Positions 47,001-57,300 of a DNA stretch of 64,000 nucleotides are shown here, in pieces. The notes beneath the pieces were generated by a model, which made no database searches, was not told where the DNA came from, and was given only the letters and a program-made list of their open reading frames with translations. Positions within the stretch are counted from its first letter, which is position 1. The number at the start of each line of letters is the position of its first letter. Source of the DNA: Mycobacterium lacus (GTDB lineage: Bacteria > Actinomycetota > Actinomycetes > Mycobacteriales > Mycobacteriaceae); contig NZ_AP022581.1 in NCBI RefSeq assembly GCF_010731535.1, positions 1,807,952 to 1,871,951 on the forward strand, read 5' to 3'. The translations under genes were made by a program, and so were the position numbers.

Positions 47001-48212
47001 ATGGATTTTGGTGCGTTACCGCCGGAGATCACCTCGGTGCGGATGTATTCGGGTCCGGGGTCGGCGCCGATGGTGGCTGCGGCGTCGGCGTGGAGTGGGT
47101 TGGCCGCGGAATTGAGTTCGGCGGCTGCCGGCTATGACACGGTGGTAACTCAGTTGTCCAGTGAGGAGTGGCTGGGTCCGGCGTCGGCGTCGATGGCGGC
47201 CGCGGTGGCGCCGTATGTGGCCTGGATGAGTGGGATGGCCGCGGCGGCCGAGCAGGCGGCCACTTCGGCCAGGGCGGCCGCGGCGGCGTTTGAGACGGCG
47301 TTTGCCTCGGTGGTGCCGCCGCCGGTGATCGCGGCCAATCGTGCGCAGTTGGCACAGGCGTTGGCGTCGAATGTGTTTGGTCAGAACACGGGTGTGATTG
47401 CGGCGTTGGAGGCCCAGTACGGCGAGATGTGGGCTCAAGATGCCGCGGCGATGTACAGGTATGCGGGTAGCTCGGCGAGTGCTGCGGCGGTGACGCCGTT
47501 TTCGTCGCCGCCGCAGATCGTCAATCCGGCCGCTCACGGTGCGCAGGCCGCGGCGGTGACCGCGGCTGCGGGCACGTCGGCGGGTTCGGCTCAGCAGACG
47601 CTGCAGCAGTTCATCGGTGCGGCTTCCTCGGCCTTGCACAGCCTGGCCTCGCCGCTGACCGGACAGTTGTCGAGTGCGGCCGCGTCCAGTGATCCATTGT
47701 CGTGGCTGTGGCAGATCTTGTTCGGCACGTCCACCTTCCCGAATTCGTTGTCGGCGCTGTTGACCGCCTATGGGCCCTACGCGAGCTTTTTCTATAACAC
47801 CGAGGGTTTGCCGTACTTCAGCGTTGGTATGGCGAACAACTTTGTGCAGTCGGCCAAGACGTTGGGGTTGATCGGCGGGGCCGCGCCGGCGGCGGCCGCG
47901 GACGCGGCCAAGGGCTTAGGCGGTCTAGGGGGGATGCTGAGCGGCGGTGGGCCGGTGTCAGCGGGTTTGGGCAGTGCCGCCTCGGTCGGCAAGCTTTCGG
48001 TCCCGCCGGTGTGGAATGGCACCATGCCCGGCCTGCACCCGGGTGCGGCCCCGCTGCCGGTGAGCACTATCACCGCGGCCCCCGAGGCCGCGGGGACGGG
48101 AAACCTGCTCGGCGGCATGCCGCTGGCCGGCACGGGCGCCGGCGCGGCCGGCTCGGGCCCCCGCTACGGATTCCGGCCCACCGTCATGGCCCGCCCACCC
48201 TTCGCCGGCTAG
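47001..48212 (+). CDS. PPE26: PPE family protein, PPE-SVP subgroup (PPE26 position)
   Basis: 403 residues from ATG 47001; GTG 46992 is an in-frame alternative. N terminus [20 protein letters not shown]. The PPE domain ends [21 protein letters not shown] middle region contains a hydrophobic helix pair ([20 protein letters not shown]). The SVP motif is [12 protein letters not shown] and the C terminus is [15 protein letters not shown]. Partner of PE18. In H37Rv, PPE26 is followed by PPE27, which is not present here. Confidence 0.92.
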   Translation: MDFGALPPEITSVRMYSGPGSAPMVAAASAWSGLAAELSSAAAGYDTVVTQLSSEEWLGPASASMAAAVAPYVAWMSGMAAAAEQAATSARAAAAAFETAFASVVPPPVIAANRAQLAQALASNVFGQNTGVIAALEAQYGEMWAQDAAAMYRYAGSSASAAAVTPFSSPPQIVNPAAHGAQAAAVTAAAGTSAGSAQQTLQQFIGAASSALHSLASPLTGQLSSAAASSDPLSWLWQILFGTSTFPNSLSALLTAYGPYASFFYNTEGLPYFSVGMANNFVQSAKTLGLIGGAAPAAAADAAKGLGGLGGMLSGGGPVSAGLGSAASVGKLSVPPVWNGTMPGLHPGAAPLPVSTITAAPEAAGTGNLLGGMPLAGTGAGAAGSGPRYGFRPTVMARPPFAG

Positions 48213-48588
48213 CTCATCCGCTACCACGGCCCGCGGAACGCCGCGCTGGACCGGGGTCCGTCGGCACAGGTCCCGAGCCGCGTGCCCGACGCGCCTTTGC
48301 CGGCCGCGAGATTTTATTGACCGCTCGACTTGCTGACGTAGAAATGCGCTGGTCAGCCGCCCGGCGACGACGGATAGCTGCGGTCTGTGCGCGCGCGTGG
48401 CGCTGACTCTGCCGAGTGGCCCGACAACCGGCCCGAACGCTGTTACTGTGGCGTTACCACAGGTGAATTCGCCGTAGCAACTCGTGAACAAGTGTGAACA
48501 GCTGGCGGCGAAGGCAACGTGGCATGACGCAGTCATCTACTCTCTTGCAGAGAGTGGTTGCTGGGGATAGTTCGAGGGAGGAAACAGC
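48213..48588. other. Intergenic region PPE26 / PE19 (PPE27 position in H37Rv)
   Basis: About 376 bases with no supportable gene or obvious PPE remnant. It contains an imperfect inverted repeat TGTGGCGTTACCACA (about 48449-48463) and, just before PE19, GGGGATAGTTCGAGGGAGG, which includes the ribosome-binding site. The promoter of the PE19-esxM-esxN unit should be here. Confidence 0.5.
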
Positions 48589-48888
48589 ATGTCGTTCGTG
48601 ACCACACAGCCGGAGGCCTTGGCAGCGGCGGCGGGAAACCTGCAGGGCATAGGCTCGGCAATGAACGCCCAGAACGCGGCCGCTGCTGCCCCAACCACAG
48701 GCGTGGTGCCCGCGGCGGCTGATGAGGTGTCTGCGCTGACCGCCGCTCAGTTTGCCGCGCACGCGCAGATGTACCAGGCCGTCAGCGCCCAGGCTGCGGC
48801 CATCCACGAGATGTTCGTCAACACGCTGGCGACCAGTTCCGGCTCCTACGCGGCGACCGAGGCCGCGAACGCGGCCGCGACCGGCTGA
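48589..48888 (+). CDS. PE19: PE family protein (PE19)
   Basis: 99 residues starting MSFVTTQPEALAAAAGNLQG, ending [17 protein letters not shown] with the Tyr-x3-Glu export motif. Strong ribosome-binding site GAGGGAGGAAACAGC before ATG 48589. Nearly the same as PE18 over the hairpin core (AAAAPTTGVVPAAADEVSAL in both), so recombination between the two is plausible. Confidence 0.94.
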   Translation: MSFVTTQPEALAAAAGNLQGIGSAMNAQNAAAAAPTTGVVPAAADEVSALTAAQFAAHAQMYQAVSAQAAAIHEMFVNTLATSSGSYAATEAANAAATG

Positions 48889-49090
48889 CCGGCCAGGCGG
48901 TCTTTCCGCACGGCGATTTGGTGTCTGACGAAGGGATTTTGGAAGTGCCCCGGACCGCCGTGAGTATGCCGTTGACTACAACTCCACGGTGGGGGGACGG
49001 AAAGGGGGGACGATCCATGTGTTTTCGGGTCGGCGGGGGCGCTAGCGCGTGACCGGTCCCGGCCATTGCAAGAAATTTATCAACGGTTAA

Positions 49091-49408
<318 letters not shown>

Positions 49409-49457
49409 CGCCGTAAGCCGCCACTGCGTAGGCTACCTAGATTAGGAGAACACCGAT

Positions 49458-49742
49458 ATGACGATTAATTACCAGTTCGGGGACGTGGACGCGCACGGTG
49501 CCACCATCCGGGCGCAGGCCGCGTCACTCGAGGCCGAGCACCAGGCGATCGTTCGCGATGTGTTGGCCGCTGGGGACTTTTGGGGCGGCGCCGGTTCGGT
49601 GGCGTGCCAGGAGTTCATCACCCAGTTGGGCCGTAACTTCCAGGTGATCTACGAGCAGGCCAACGCCCACGGCCAGAAGGTGCAAGCCGCCGGCAGCAAC
49701 ATGGCAAGCACCGACAGCGCCGTCGGCTCCAGCTGGGCATAA
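49458..49742 (+). CDS. esxN: ESX-5 WXG100-type protein EsxN (Mtb9.9 subfamily)
   Basis: 94 residues: MTINYQFGDVDAHGATIRAQ at the start, W-G-G turn in LAAGDFWGGAGSVACQE, C terminus STDSAVGSSWA. Start ATG 49458 after TAGGAGAACACCGAT. Partner of EsxM. A strong hairpin follows the stop by 18 bases. Confidence 0.96.
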   Translation: MTINYQFGDVDAHGATIRAQAASLEAEHQAIVRDVLAAGDFWGGAGSVACQEFITQLGRNFQVIYEQANAHGQKVQAAGSNMASTDSAVGSSWA

Positions 49743-49760
49743 GGCGACGACATTCAGGCG

Positions 49761-49791
49761 CGGCAGCACACCCCTAGGCGGTGTGCTGCCG
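49761..49791. terminator. Perfect 12-bp-stem hairpin between esxN and espG5
   Basis: CGGCAGCACACC pairs perfectly with GGTGTGCTGCCG around a 7-base loop (CCTAGGC). There is no U run after it. Its place suggests a terminator, attenuator or RNA-stability element that lets esxM/esxN be expressed above the downstream machinery genes. Confidence 0.75.
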
Positions 49792-49831
49792 TGGCCTGCA
49801 GTCAACTGGCACGTCGACATTTGAGGTAGTG

Positions 49832-50734
49832 ATGGACCAACAGAGCACCCGCACCGACATCACGGTAAACGTCGACGGCTTCTGGATGCTTCAGGCGCTG
49901 CTGGATATTCGGCACGTTGCGCCGGAGCTGCGATGCCGGCCGTACGTATCCACCGACAACAACGACTGGCTGAACGAGCATCCGGGGATGGCGGTCATGC
50001 GCGAGCAGGGCATCGTCGTCAACGACGAGGTCAACGAGCAGGTGGCCGCCAGGATGAGGGTGCTCGCTGCGCCGGACCTCGAGGTCGTCGCCCTACTGTC
50101 GCGCGGCAAACTGCTTTATGGAGTCGTCGAAGGCGACGACCAACCTCCTGGCTCGCGCGATATCCCGGACAACGAGTTCCGGGTGGTGCTGGCGCGCCGC
50201 GGACAGCACTGGGTGTCAGCGGTTCGGGTTGGCAACGACATCACCGTCGACGATGTGTCGGTCACGGATAGCGCCTCGATCGCGGCGCTGGTGATCGACG
50301 GCCTGGAATCGATTCACCACGCCGACCCCGCGGCGATCAACGCGGTCAACGTGCCCCTGGAGGAGATGCTGGAAGCAACCAAGGCATGGCAGGGATCGGG
50401 GTTCAACGTGTTCTCCGGCGGCGACCTACGGCGAATGGGCATCAGCGCCGCCACCGTCGCCGCACTGGGCCAGGCGCTCTCTGATCCCGCGGCCGAGGTC
50501 GCGGTCTACGCGCGCCAGTACCGCGACGACGCGAAGGGCCCCAGTGCGTCGGTGCTGTCCCTGAAGGACGGATCGGGCGGGCGCATCGCTCTTTACCAAC
50601 AGGCACGAACGGCGGGTTCCGGCGAGGCGTGGCTTGCCATCTGCCCGGCGACCCCGCAGTTGGTGCAAGTAGGGGTGAAGACCGTATTGGATACGTTGCC
50701 ATACGGCGAGTGGAAAACGCATAGCAGGGTTTGA
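49832..50734 (+). CDS. espG5: ESX-5 PE/PPE chaperone EspG5
   Basis: 300 residues from ATG 49832 (MDQQSTRTDITVNVDGFWML), the same length as Rv1794. EspG proteins bind the tip of the PPE helical bundle in the cytosol and keep PE-PPE dimers soluble for export. The sequence has the EspG alternation of strands and helices, with the long central segment VEGDDQPPGSRDIPDNEFRV. An in-frame start at 49781 would begin inside the hairpin and is rejected. A 270-base gap with a small ORF separates it from eccD5. Confidence 0.95.
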   Translation: MDQQSTRTDITVNVDGFWMLQALLDIRHVAPELRCRPYVSTDNNDWLNEHPGMAVMREQGIVVNDEVNEQVAARMRVLAAPDLEVVALLSRGKLLYGVVEGDDQPPGSRDIPDNEFRVVLARRGQHWVSAVRVGNDITVDDVSVTDSASIAALVIDGLESIHHADPAAINAVNVPLEEMLEATKAWQGSGFNVFSGGDLRRMGISAATVAALGQALSDPAAEVAVYARQYRDDAKGPSASVLSLKDGSGGRIALYQQARTAGSGEAWLAICPATPQLVQVGVKTVLDTLPYGEWKTHSRV

Positions 50735-50876
50735 CAACGGGCTACGAAATACACAGTGAAACAGCGTATTTGGTTATAAAATGCGGTCGGGATGCGAACG
50801 AGGCATACTGCTCTAGACTCGGCTGCAAAGCTGAAAATTGATGTCGTGAGAAACCATTAGTCGCGAGGCGAGGCAG

Positions 50877-51008
50877 ATGAATTCGGAATTAGTCGAGCTG
50901 CTCCTTCCGGGAGAGCGCGGCACCGCAGTGCGTCGACCGAAAGCGCGCCCCGCGCTGCTGAAGTCACGGAGTCAGGCATTTGACATGGCAGGGGGTGCAG
51001 GGAGATGA
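50877..51008 (+). CDS. Small ORF (43 codons) overlapping the eccD5 start by ATGA
   Basis: ATG 50877 is preceded by GCGAGGCGAGGCAG, a fair ribosome-binding site. The product begins MNSELVELLLPGERGTAVRR, is basic, and ends DMAGGAGR. Its TGA (51006-51008) overlaps the eccD5 ATG (51005) in the ATGA manner used between other genes of this locus. The gap between espG5 and eccD5 has about the same length in H37Rv, as I remember it. It may be a translated leader that couples ribosomes to eccD5, or chance. Coding status is unproven. Confidence 0.4.
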   Translation: MNSELVELLLPGERGTAVRRPKARPALLKSRSQAFDMAGGAGR

Positions 51009-52516
51009 CCGCAGTTGCTGACGCGCCGCAGACCGACGTTGAGTCTGTCTCGTCGCCCCAAGCCGTAGTAGTCGGCGTCATGGCTGGCGGCGGCGTCCAG
51101 ATCGGCGTGCTGCTGGATGCCAACGCTCCGGTTTCGGTGATGACCGACCCGCTGCTGAAGGTGGTCAACAGCCGGCTGAGGGAGCTGGGCGAAACCCCGC
51201 TGGAGGCCACGGGGCGCGGCAGGTGGGCGCTGTGTTTGGTTGACGGCACGCCGTTGCGTGCCACCCAGTCGCTGACTGAACAGGACGTCTATGACGGCGA
51301 CCGACTGTGGATTCGGTTCATCACGGACACCGAACGTCGATCGCAAGTCATCGAGCACATCTCCACCGCGGTTTCGTCCAATCTCAGCAAGCGATTCGCC
51401 GCGATCGACCCGATCGTCGCCGTACAGGTCGGCGCGTCGATGGTGGCGGTGGGGGTCATCCTCGCAGCAGGGTTGCTGGGTTGGTGGCGCTGGCACCACA
51501 ACTCGTGGTTGACAACCATCTATGCCGGGGTGATTGGCGTGCTGACGTTGGCGGTGTCGATGCTGCTGTTGATGCGGGCGAGTACCGACCAGGATCGCCG
51601 CGTAGGCGACATCATCTTGCTGAGCGCGCTCGCACCAGTGACAATCGCTGCGGCGGCGGCACCGCCGGGGCCGGTGGGATCCCCCCAAGCGGTCTTGGGC
51701 TTTGGGGTGCTCGCCGTCGCTGCGATGTTGGCCTTGCGGTTCACCGGACGCCGACTCGGGATCTACACCGCGATTGTCACCATTAGCGTGTTGGCGACAA
51801 TTGCCAGCCTGGCGCGGATGGTCGCGGCGGCCAGCGCGGTGACCCTGCTGGCCGGCGTGGTGCTGGCCTGTGTGCTGGCGTACCACGCCGCGCCCGCTTT
51901 ATCCCGACGGTTGGCCGGCATCCGGTTGCCGGTGTTCCCGTCCGCCACGAGCCGATGGGTTTTTGAGGCTCGACCCGATCTGCCGACCACCGTGGTGAAA
52001 TCCGGCGGCGGTCCCCCCACCCTGGAGGGGCCGGCCTCAGTCCGTGATGTGCTGCTTCAGGCCGAACGCGCACGGTCGTTCTTGTCGGGATTGTTGGTGG
52101 GGCTGGGCACCCTGATGATCGCGTGCGTGACCGCCCTATGCAATCCGCACACCGGGCAACGCTGGCTGCCGCTGATCATGGCCGGGTTCATCGCAGGCTT
52201 TGTGCTGCTGCGCGGTCGTTCCTACGTAGACCGCTGGCAGGCCATCACCTTGGCCGGGACGGCTGTGATCATGGTCGCCGCGATAGTTGTGCGGTACGCG
52301 CTGGTGTTGTCGTCGCCCTTGTCGGTGTCAATCGGAGTTGCGATCTTGGTGCTGTTGCCGGCGGCGGGGTTGACGGCCGCGGCGGTGGTGCCAAACACCA
52401 TCTACAGCCCGTTGTTCCGCAAGTTTGTGGAATGGATTGAGTACCTCTGCCTGATGCCGATATTCCCGCTGGCATTGTGGTTGATGGATGTGTATGCAGC
52501 GATCCGGTACCGGTAG
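51005..52516 (+). CDS. eccD5: ESX-5 channel membrane protein EccD5
   Basis: 503 residues, as in Rv1795. The cytosolic ubiquitin-like domain covers about residues 20-110 (VVVGVMAGGGVQIGVLLDAN, then YDGDRLWIRFITD), and about eleven membrane helices follow (first VQVGASMVAVGVILAAGLLG). Two EccD copies line each protomer of the ESX pore. Start ATG 51005 after GGGTGCAGGGAG. The end overlaps mycP5 by 23 bases. Confidence 0.96.
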   Translation: MTAVADAPQTDVESVSSPQAVVVGVMAGGGVQIGVLLDANAPVSVMTDPLLKVVNSRLRELGETPLEATGRGRWALCLVDGTPLRATQSLTEQDVYDGDRLWIRFITDTERRSQVIEHISTAVSSNLSKRFAAIDPIVAVQVGASMVAVGVILAAGLLGWWRWHHNSWLTTIYAGVIGVLTLAVSMLLLMRASTDQDRRVGDIILLSALAPVTIAAAAAPPGPVGSPQAVLGFGVLAVAAMLALRFTGRRLGIYTAIVTISVLATIASLARMVAAASAVTLLAGVVLACVLAYHAAPALSRRLAGIRLPVFPSATSRWVFEARPDLPTTVVKSGGGPPTLEGPASVRDVLLQAERARSFLSGLLVGLGTLMIACVTALCNPHTGQRWLPLIMAGFIAGFVLLRGRSYVDRWQAITLAGTAVIMVAAIVVRYALVLSSPLSVSIGVAILVLLPAAGLTAAAVVPNTIYSPLFRKFVEWIEYLCLMPIFPLALWLMDVYAAIRYR

Positions 52517-54269
52517 CGGAGGGTTGCGGTGCGGTCGCGCGTCTCGAGCGGCCGTCGCCGCAATCCTGCTGACCTCAGGTGCATTAGTAGGTTTGCCTCC
52601 GGCATCTGCAATTACGCCGCCGGCGATTGATCCGGGCGCGTTGCCGCCTGACGGTCCGCCGGGACCGCTCGCACCGATGAAGCAGAACTCCTACTGCACC
52701 GAGGTAGGGGTTTTGCCTGGCACGGACTTTCGGTTGCAGCCGAAGTACATGGACATGCTGAACTTGCAGGAGGCGTGGCAATTCGGCCGCGGGGCCGGGG
52801 TGAAGGTCGCCGTCATCGACACCGGTGTGACCCCACATCCCAGGTTTCCGCATTTGATCCCCGGCGGCGACTACGTGATGGCGGGTGGCGACGGTTTGTC
52901 GGACTGTGACGCGCACGGGACCATCGTGGCGTCGATGATCGGCGCCGCGCCGGCGAACGGTGCGGTACCGCCTCCGGCGGTACCGCGCAGGCCGGTCACC
53001 ATTCCGACCACTGAGCCTCCCCCAAAACCGCCACCACCACAGACTGTGACCCTGTCACCGCTGCCGCAAACCGTGACCGTGGTTCCCGCTCCGCCCCCGG
53101 AAGAGGGAGCCGGCGGAGCTCCGGGACCAGCGCCGGGACCAGCGCCTGGGCCAGCGCCGGGGCCGCAGCAGGCTCCGGCGGCCAGCCACGGCGGCGGCAC
53201 AGTGACAATTCCCGGCTACTCCGGGGGCGCACGGGTGATGACCGTCGATAACCCGCACCCGCGCGACCCGGCACCGGTGGCGCCACCGAGGACGCCACCG
53301 GCGGGCCCCGACGCCTTCAGCGGGATCGCTCCGGACGTCGACATCATCGCGATCCGTCAGTCAAGCCAGGCCTTTGGCCTCAAGGATGCCTACACCGGCG
53401 ACGAAGATCCGCAGACCCAGGCAAAGATCGACAACGTCGAGACAATGGCGCGGGCGATCGTGCATGCTGCCAACATGGGAGCTTCGGTGATCAACATCTC
53501 CGATGTGACATGCATGAGTGCGCGCAACGTCATCGATCAGCGCGTCCTTGGTGCCGCGGTCCGCTACGCGGCTGTCGACAAGAACGCGGTCATCGTGGCC
53601 GCCGCCGGTGACAGCAGCAAGAAGGACTGCAAGCAGAACCCGATCTTTGACCCCCTTCAGCCGAACGATCCCCGCGCCTGGAATGCTGTCACCACTGTGG
53701 TGACACCCTCCTGGTTCCACGACTATGTACTGACGGTCGGCGCCGTGGATTCCAATGGTCAGCCGTTAAGTCAAATGAGCATCGCTGGACCGTGGGTGTC
53801 GATCTCGGCGCCGGGAACGGACGTCGTCGGACTCTCACCCCGTGACGACGGTGTGATCAATGCGATTGACGGCCCGGACAATTCGTTGCTGGTTCCGGCC
53901 GGCACCAGCTTTTCCGCCGCGGTCGTGTCCGGGGTGGTCGCGCTAGTACGCGCCAAGTACCCGCAGCTATCTGCATACCAAGTCATCAACCGGTTGATTC
54001 ATACGGCCAGACCGCCGGCGCGCGGGGTGGACAATCAGGTCGGCTACGGTGTTGTCGATCCGGTGGCGGCACTCACGTGGGATGTGCCTGAGGGCCCGGC
54101 AAGGCCGCCGAAGCAGCTGTCCGCCCCGCTGCAGCTGCCCACGCCGCCCCATGCCCGCAATATGGTGCCGGTATGGGTGGCGGCTGGCGGCTTGACCGGG
54201 GCGTTGCTCATAGCCGGAGCGGTATTCGGTACGGCATCTTTGATGCGTCGATCACGGAAGCAGCAATGA
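52494..54269 (+). CDS. mycP5: ESX-5 mycosin, membrane-anchored subtilisin-like protease MycP5
   Basis: 591 residues from ATG 52494 (ATG 52488 is also in frame). Signal peptide about 1-40 ([11 protein letters not shown]). Subtilase triad: Asp109 ([11 protein letters not shown]), His141 ([12 protein letters not shown]), Ser472 ([20 protein letters not shown]). A proline-rich insertion follows the His region ([20 protein letters not shown], then repeated APGP units) and is the ESX-5-specific loop. A C-terminal helix ([20 protein letters not shown]) and RRSRKQQ anchor it. MycP caps and stabilises the ESX complex. Confidence 0.96.
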   Translation: MQRSGTGSGGLRCGRASRAAVAAILLTSGALVGLPPASAITPPAIDPGALPPDGPPGPLAPMKQNSYCTEVGVLPGTDFRLQPKYMDMLNLQEAWQFGRGAGVKVAVIDTGVTPHPRFPHLIPGGDYVMAGGDGLSDCDAHGTIVASMIGAAPANGAVPPPAVPRRPVTIPTTEPPPKPPPPQTVTLSPLPQTVTVVPAPPPEEGAGGAPGPAPGPAPGPAPGPQQAPAASHGGGTVTIPGYSGGARVMTVDNPHPRDPAPVAPPRTPPAGPDAFSGIAPDVDIIAIRQSSQAFGLKDAYTGDEDPQTQAKIDNVETMARAIVHAANMGASVINISDVTCMSARNVIDQRVLGAAVRYAAVDKNAVIVAAAGDSSKKDCKQNPIFDPLQPNDPRAWNAVTTVVTPSWFHDYVLTVGAVDSNGQPLSQMSIAGPWVSISAPGTDVVGLSPRDDGVINAIDGPDNSLLVPAGTSFSAAVVSGVVALVRAKYPQLSAYQVINRLIHTARPPARGVDNQVGYGVVDPVAALTWDVPEGPARPPKQLSAPLQLPTPPHARNMVPVWVAAGGLTGALLIAGAVFGTASLMRRSRKQQ

Positions 54270-55471
54270 AAGCTCAGCGCAGGTTTGGGTTGGCTTTGTC
54301 GTGGCCGCGGGTGACCGCGGTGTTTTTGCTCGACGTGCTGATCTTGGTGGTGGCCAGTCACTGCCCGCAGTCGTGGCAGGGCGAATATCGGGTGGCCTGG
54401 TGGGTGGGGGTTGGCCTGGCGGTGGCGGTAACGTTGCTGTCGGTGGTCAGCTATCACGGGATCACGGTGGTGTCGGGGTTGGCCGCGTGGCTGTGGGATT
54501 GGTCTGCCGATCAGGGAACTGCATTGGCGGCCGGGTGTACGCCGGCGATCGATCATCAGCGCCGGTTTGGGCGGGACACAGTCGGGGTGCGTGAGTATCA
54601 GGGCCAGTTGGTGACGGCGATCGCGGTCGACGACGGGGAACATGATCCGTCGGGACGGCATCGGCATCGGACGGCCTCGTCGGCGGTGGTGTCGGTGCAG
54701 TCGGTGGCTGAGGGGTTGCGGCAGTTCGATATTCACCTGGATGGCGTTGACATTGTGTCGGTGCAGGCGCGCGGCGGGGCCAGTGACGCGAACTTGTCGG
54801 CGTTGCAGGAGTGGGGGCTCGAACAGCACGGCGCCGGTGATCGGCCCGTTGCGGGTCTGCGTCGGACGTGGTTGGTGTTGCGGATGAATCCGCAGCGCAA
54901 CGTGGCCGCGGTGGCCACTCGTGATTCGTTGGCGTCGACGTTAGTGGCGGCGACCGAGCGGTTGGCCCAAGATCTTGACGGGCATAGCTGCGCGGCGCGG
55001 CCGTTGACGGCGGACGAGCTGGCCGAGGTGGATAGTGCCGTGCTGGCCGATCTGGAGCCGACGTGGAGTCGTCCGGGGTGGCGGCATTTGAAGCACTTCA
55101 ACGGCTACGCGACCAGTTTTTGGGTGACGCCGTCGGATATCTCCTCCGACAGCCTCGAGCAGCTATGGCCGGCCGATAACCCGGACATCGGCGCGACGGT
55201 GATCACCATCCGGCTCACCACGCGCGGGGGGCGGCCGCGGTTGTCGGCCTGGGTGCGCTACCACAGTCACGCCCGCCTGCCCAAGGAGGTATCGGCCGGG
55301 CTCAATCGGCTCACCGGGCGCCAGTTGGCCGCCGTGCGCGCCAGCCTGCCCGCCCCCGCAATCCGCCCGCCACTGGTCGTACCCAGCCGGGACCTGCGCG
55401 ACCACGACGAACTGGCACTGCCAGTCGGCCAGACGCAGGAGAGCTCAACGAGCTTGACTGCAGGGCAATGA
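54266..55471 (+). CDS. eccE5: ESX-5 membrane-complex protein EccE5
   Basis: 401 residues from ATG 54266, overlapping the mycP5 stop as ATGA. Two N-terminal membrane helices ([18 protein letters not shown] and [20 protein letters not shown]) are followed by a cytosolic domain. EccE lies at the edge of the ESX-5 complex. The end overlaps eccA5 by ATGA. Length is close to Rv1797 (406, from memory). Confidence 0.95.
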   Translation: MKAQRRFGLALSWPRVTAVFLLDVLILVVASHCPQSWQGEYRVAWWVGVGLAVAVTLLSVVSYHGITVVSGLAAWLWDWSADQGTALAAGCTPAIDHQRRFGRDTVGVREYQGQLVTAIAVDDGEHDPSGRHRHRTASSAVVSVQSVAEGLRQFDIHLDGVDIVSVQARGGASDANLSALQEWGLEQHGAGDRPVAGLRRTWLVLRMNPQRNVAAVATRDSLASTLVAATERLAQDLDGHSCAARPLTADELAEVDSAVLADLEPTWSRPGWRHLKHFNGYATSFWVTPSDISSDSLEQLWPADNPDIGATVITIRLTTRGGRPRLSAWVRYHSHARLPKEVSAGLNRLTGRQLAAVRASLPAPAIRPPLVVPSRDLRDHDELALPVGQTQESSTSLTAGQ

Positions 55472-57300
55472 GCCGCCCACAGTCATCCGCCGAGGACGCC
55501 CGTAACGCGATGGTCGCCGGTTTACTGGCGTCGGGAATCTCCGTTAACGGGCTGCAGCCCAGCCACAATCCGCAGGTGGCTGCCCAGATGTTCAACACGG
55601 CGACCACCCTCGATCCGGGGATGTGCGATGCCTGGCTGGCGCGGGTGCTGGCGGGCGACCAGAGCATCGAAGTACTCGCAGGCGCGTGGGCGGCGGTAAG
55701 GACGTTCGGGTGGGAGACCCGCCGTCTGGGGGTCACGGATTTGCAGTTTCGTCCAGAGGTCTCCGACGGACTGTTCCTGCGATTGGCGATCACCAGCGTC
55801 GAGTCGCTGGCGTGCGGGTACGCCGCCGTTCTCGCGGAGGCGAAACGCTACGCAGAGGCCTCGAAACTACTTGACGGTGTCGACCCCCGCCATCCGTTTG
55901 ATGCCGAGTTGGTCAACTACGTGCGCGGCGTACTCTACTTCCGGACCGGACGTTGGCCGGATGTGCTCGTCCAGTTTCCCGAAGGAACGCCCTGGCGTCA
56001 TCCCGAGCTGAAGGCTGCGGGCGCGGCGATGGCGACCACGGCGCTTGCGTCGCTAGGGGTTTTCGAGGAAGCCTTCCGCCGCGGCCAGGAAGCGATCGAA
56101 GGGGACCGGGTGCCAGGCGCCGCCAACATCGCCTTATACACGCAGGGCATGTGCCTGCGACACGTGGGTCGCGAGGAAGAGGCCGTCGAACTGTTGCGCC
56201 GGGTGTATTCGCGCGATGCAAAGTTCACCCCGGCCCGTGAAGCGTTGGACAACCCCAACTTTCGGCTCATTCTTACCGACCCGGAGACGATTGAGGCCCG
56301 CACGGATCCGTGGGATCCGGACAGCGCACCTACCCGCGCGCAGACCGAAGCCGCTCGCCACGCCGCGATGGCTGCGAAGTACCTCGCGGAGGGGGATGCC
56401 GAGCTCAACGCGATGCTGGGCATGGAGCAGGCCAAGCGGGAAATCAAACTCATCAAGTCGACGACCAAGGTCAACTTGGCCCGCGCAAAGATGGGCCTCC
56501 CGGTGCCGGTGACATCGCGGCACACCTTGTTGCTGGGGCCGCCGGGCACCGGCAAGACGTCGGTAGCCAGGGCCTTCACCAAGCAGCTGTGTGGGTTGAC
56601 CGTGTTGCGCAAACCGCTGGTGGTGGAGACCAGCCGCACCAAGCTGCTAGGCCGGTATATGGCCGACGCGGAGAAGAACACCGAAGAAATGCTCGAGGGG
56701 GCCCTGGGTGGGGCGGTGTTCTTCGATGAGATGCACACCCTGCACGAGCGCGGCTATTCCCAAGGCGACCCATACGGCAACGCGATTATCAACACTCTGC
56801 TGCTGTACATGGAGAACCATCGTGACGAACTGGTGGTGTTCGGGGCGGGTTATGCCAAGGCGATGGAAAAAATGCTAGAGGTGAATCAGGGTCTGCGACG
56901 GCGCTTTTCGACAGTGATCGAGTTCTTCAGTTACACCCCGGAAGAGTTGCTTGCGCTCACCCGCTTGATGGGCCAGGAGCACCAGGACATCATCACCGAC
57001 CAAGAGGCCGAGGTGTTGCGACCGGCCTACACAAAGTTTTACCTCGACGAGAACTATTCCGAAGACGGAGACCTGATCCGCGGTATCGATATTCTCGGCA
57101 ATGCCGGCTTCGTGCGAAATGTGGTCGAGAAGGCCCGCGACCACCGCAGTTTCCGCCTCGACGATGAAGCGCTCGACGCGGTGCTGGCCAGCGATCTCAC
57201 CGAATTCAGCGAAGACCAACTTCGCCGGTTCAAGGAGTTGACTCGTGAGGACCTTGCCGAAGGCCTCAGTGCTGCGGTGGCAGAGAAGAAGAGGACATAG
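55468..57300 (+). CDS. eccA5: ESX-5 cytosolic AAA+ ATPase EccA5
   Basis: 610 residues, equal to Rv1798. An N-terminal TPR-like helical domain (about 1-280) is followed by a CbxX/CfqX-type AAA+ domain: Walker [17 protein letters not shown] (357-364), Walker [18 protein letters not shown], and the arginine-finger region [13 protein letters not shown]. EccA is thought to release EspG from PE-PPE cargo. The ATG overlaps the eccE5 stop. In H37Rv lppT follows; here no lipoprotein gene is seen. Confidence 0.96.
   Translation: MSRPQSSAEDARNAMVAGLLASGISVNGLQPSHNPQVAAQMFNTATTLDPGMCDAWLARVLAGDQSIEVLAGAWAAVRTFGWETRRLGVTDLQFRPEVSDGLFLRLAITSVESLACGYAAVLAEAKRYAEASKLLDGVDPRHPFDAELVNYVRGVLYFRTGRWPDVLVQFPEGTPWRHPELKAAGAAMATTALASLGVFEEAFRRGQEAIEGDRVPGAANIALYTQGMCLRHVGREEEAVELLRRVYSRDAKFTPAREALDNPNFRLILTDPETIEARTDPWDPDSAPTRAQTEAARHAAMAAKYLAEGDAELNAMLGMEQAKREIKLIKSTTKVNLARAKMGLPVPVTSRHTLLLGPPGTGKTSVARAFTKQLCGLTVLRKPLVVETSRTKLLGRYMADAEKNTEEMLEGALGGAVFFDEMHTLHERGYSQGDPYGNAIINTLLLYMENHRDELVVFGAGYAKAMEKMLEVNQGLRRRFSTVIEFFSYTPEELLALTRLMGQEHQDIITDQEAEVLRPAYTKFYLDENYSEDGDLIRGIDILGNAGFVRNVVEKARDHRSFRLDDEALDAVLASDLTEFSEDQLRRFKELTREDLAEGLSAAVAEKKRT

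Noticed and set aside
48449..48463. TGTGGCGTTACCACA as a strong operator
   Set aside because: Only a 5-bp inverted repeat; too weak to call as a separate regulatory site.
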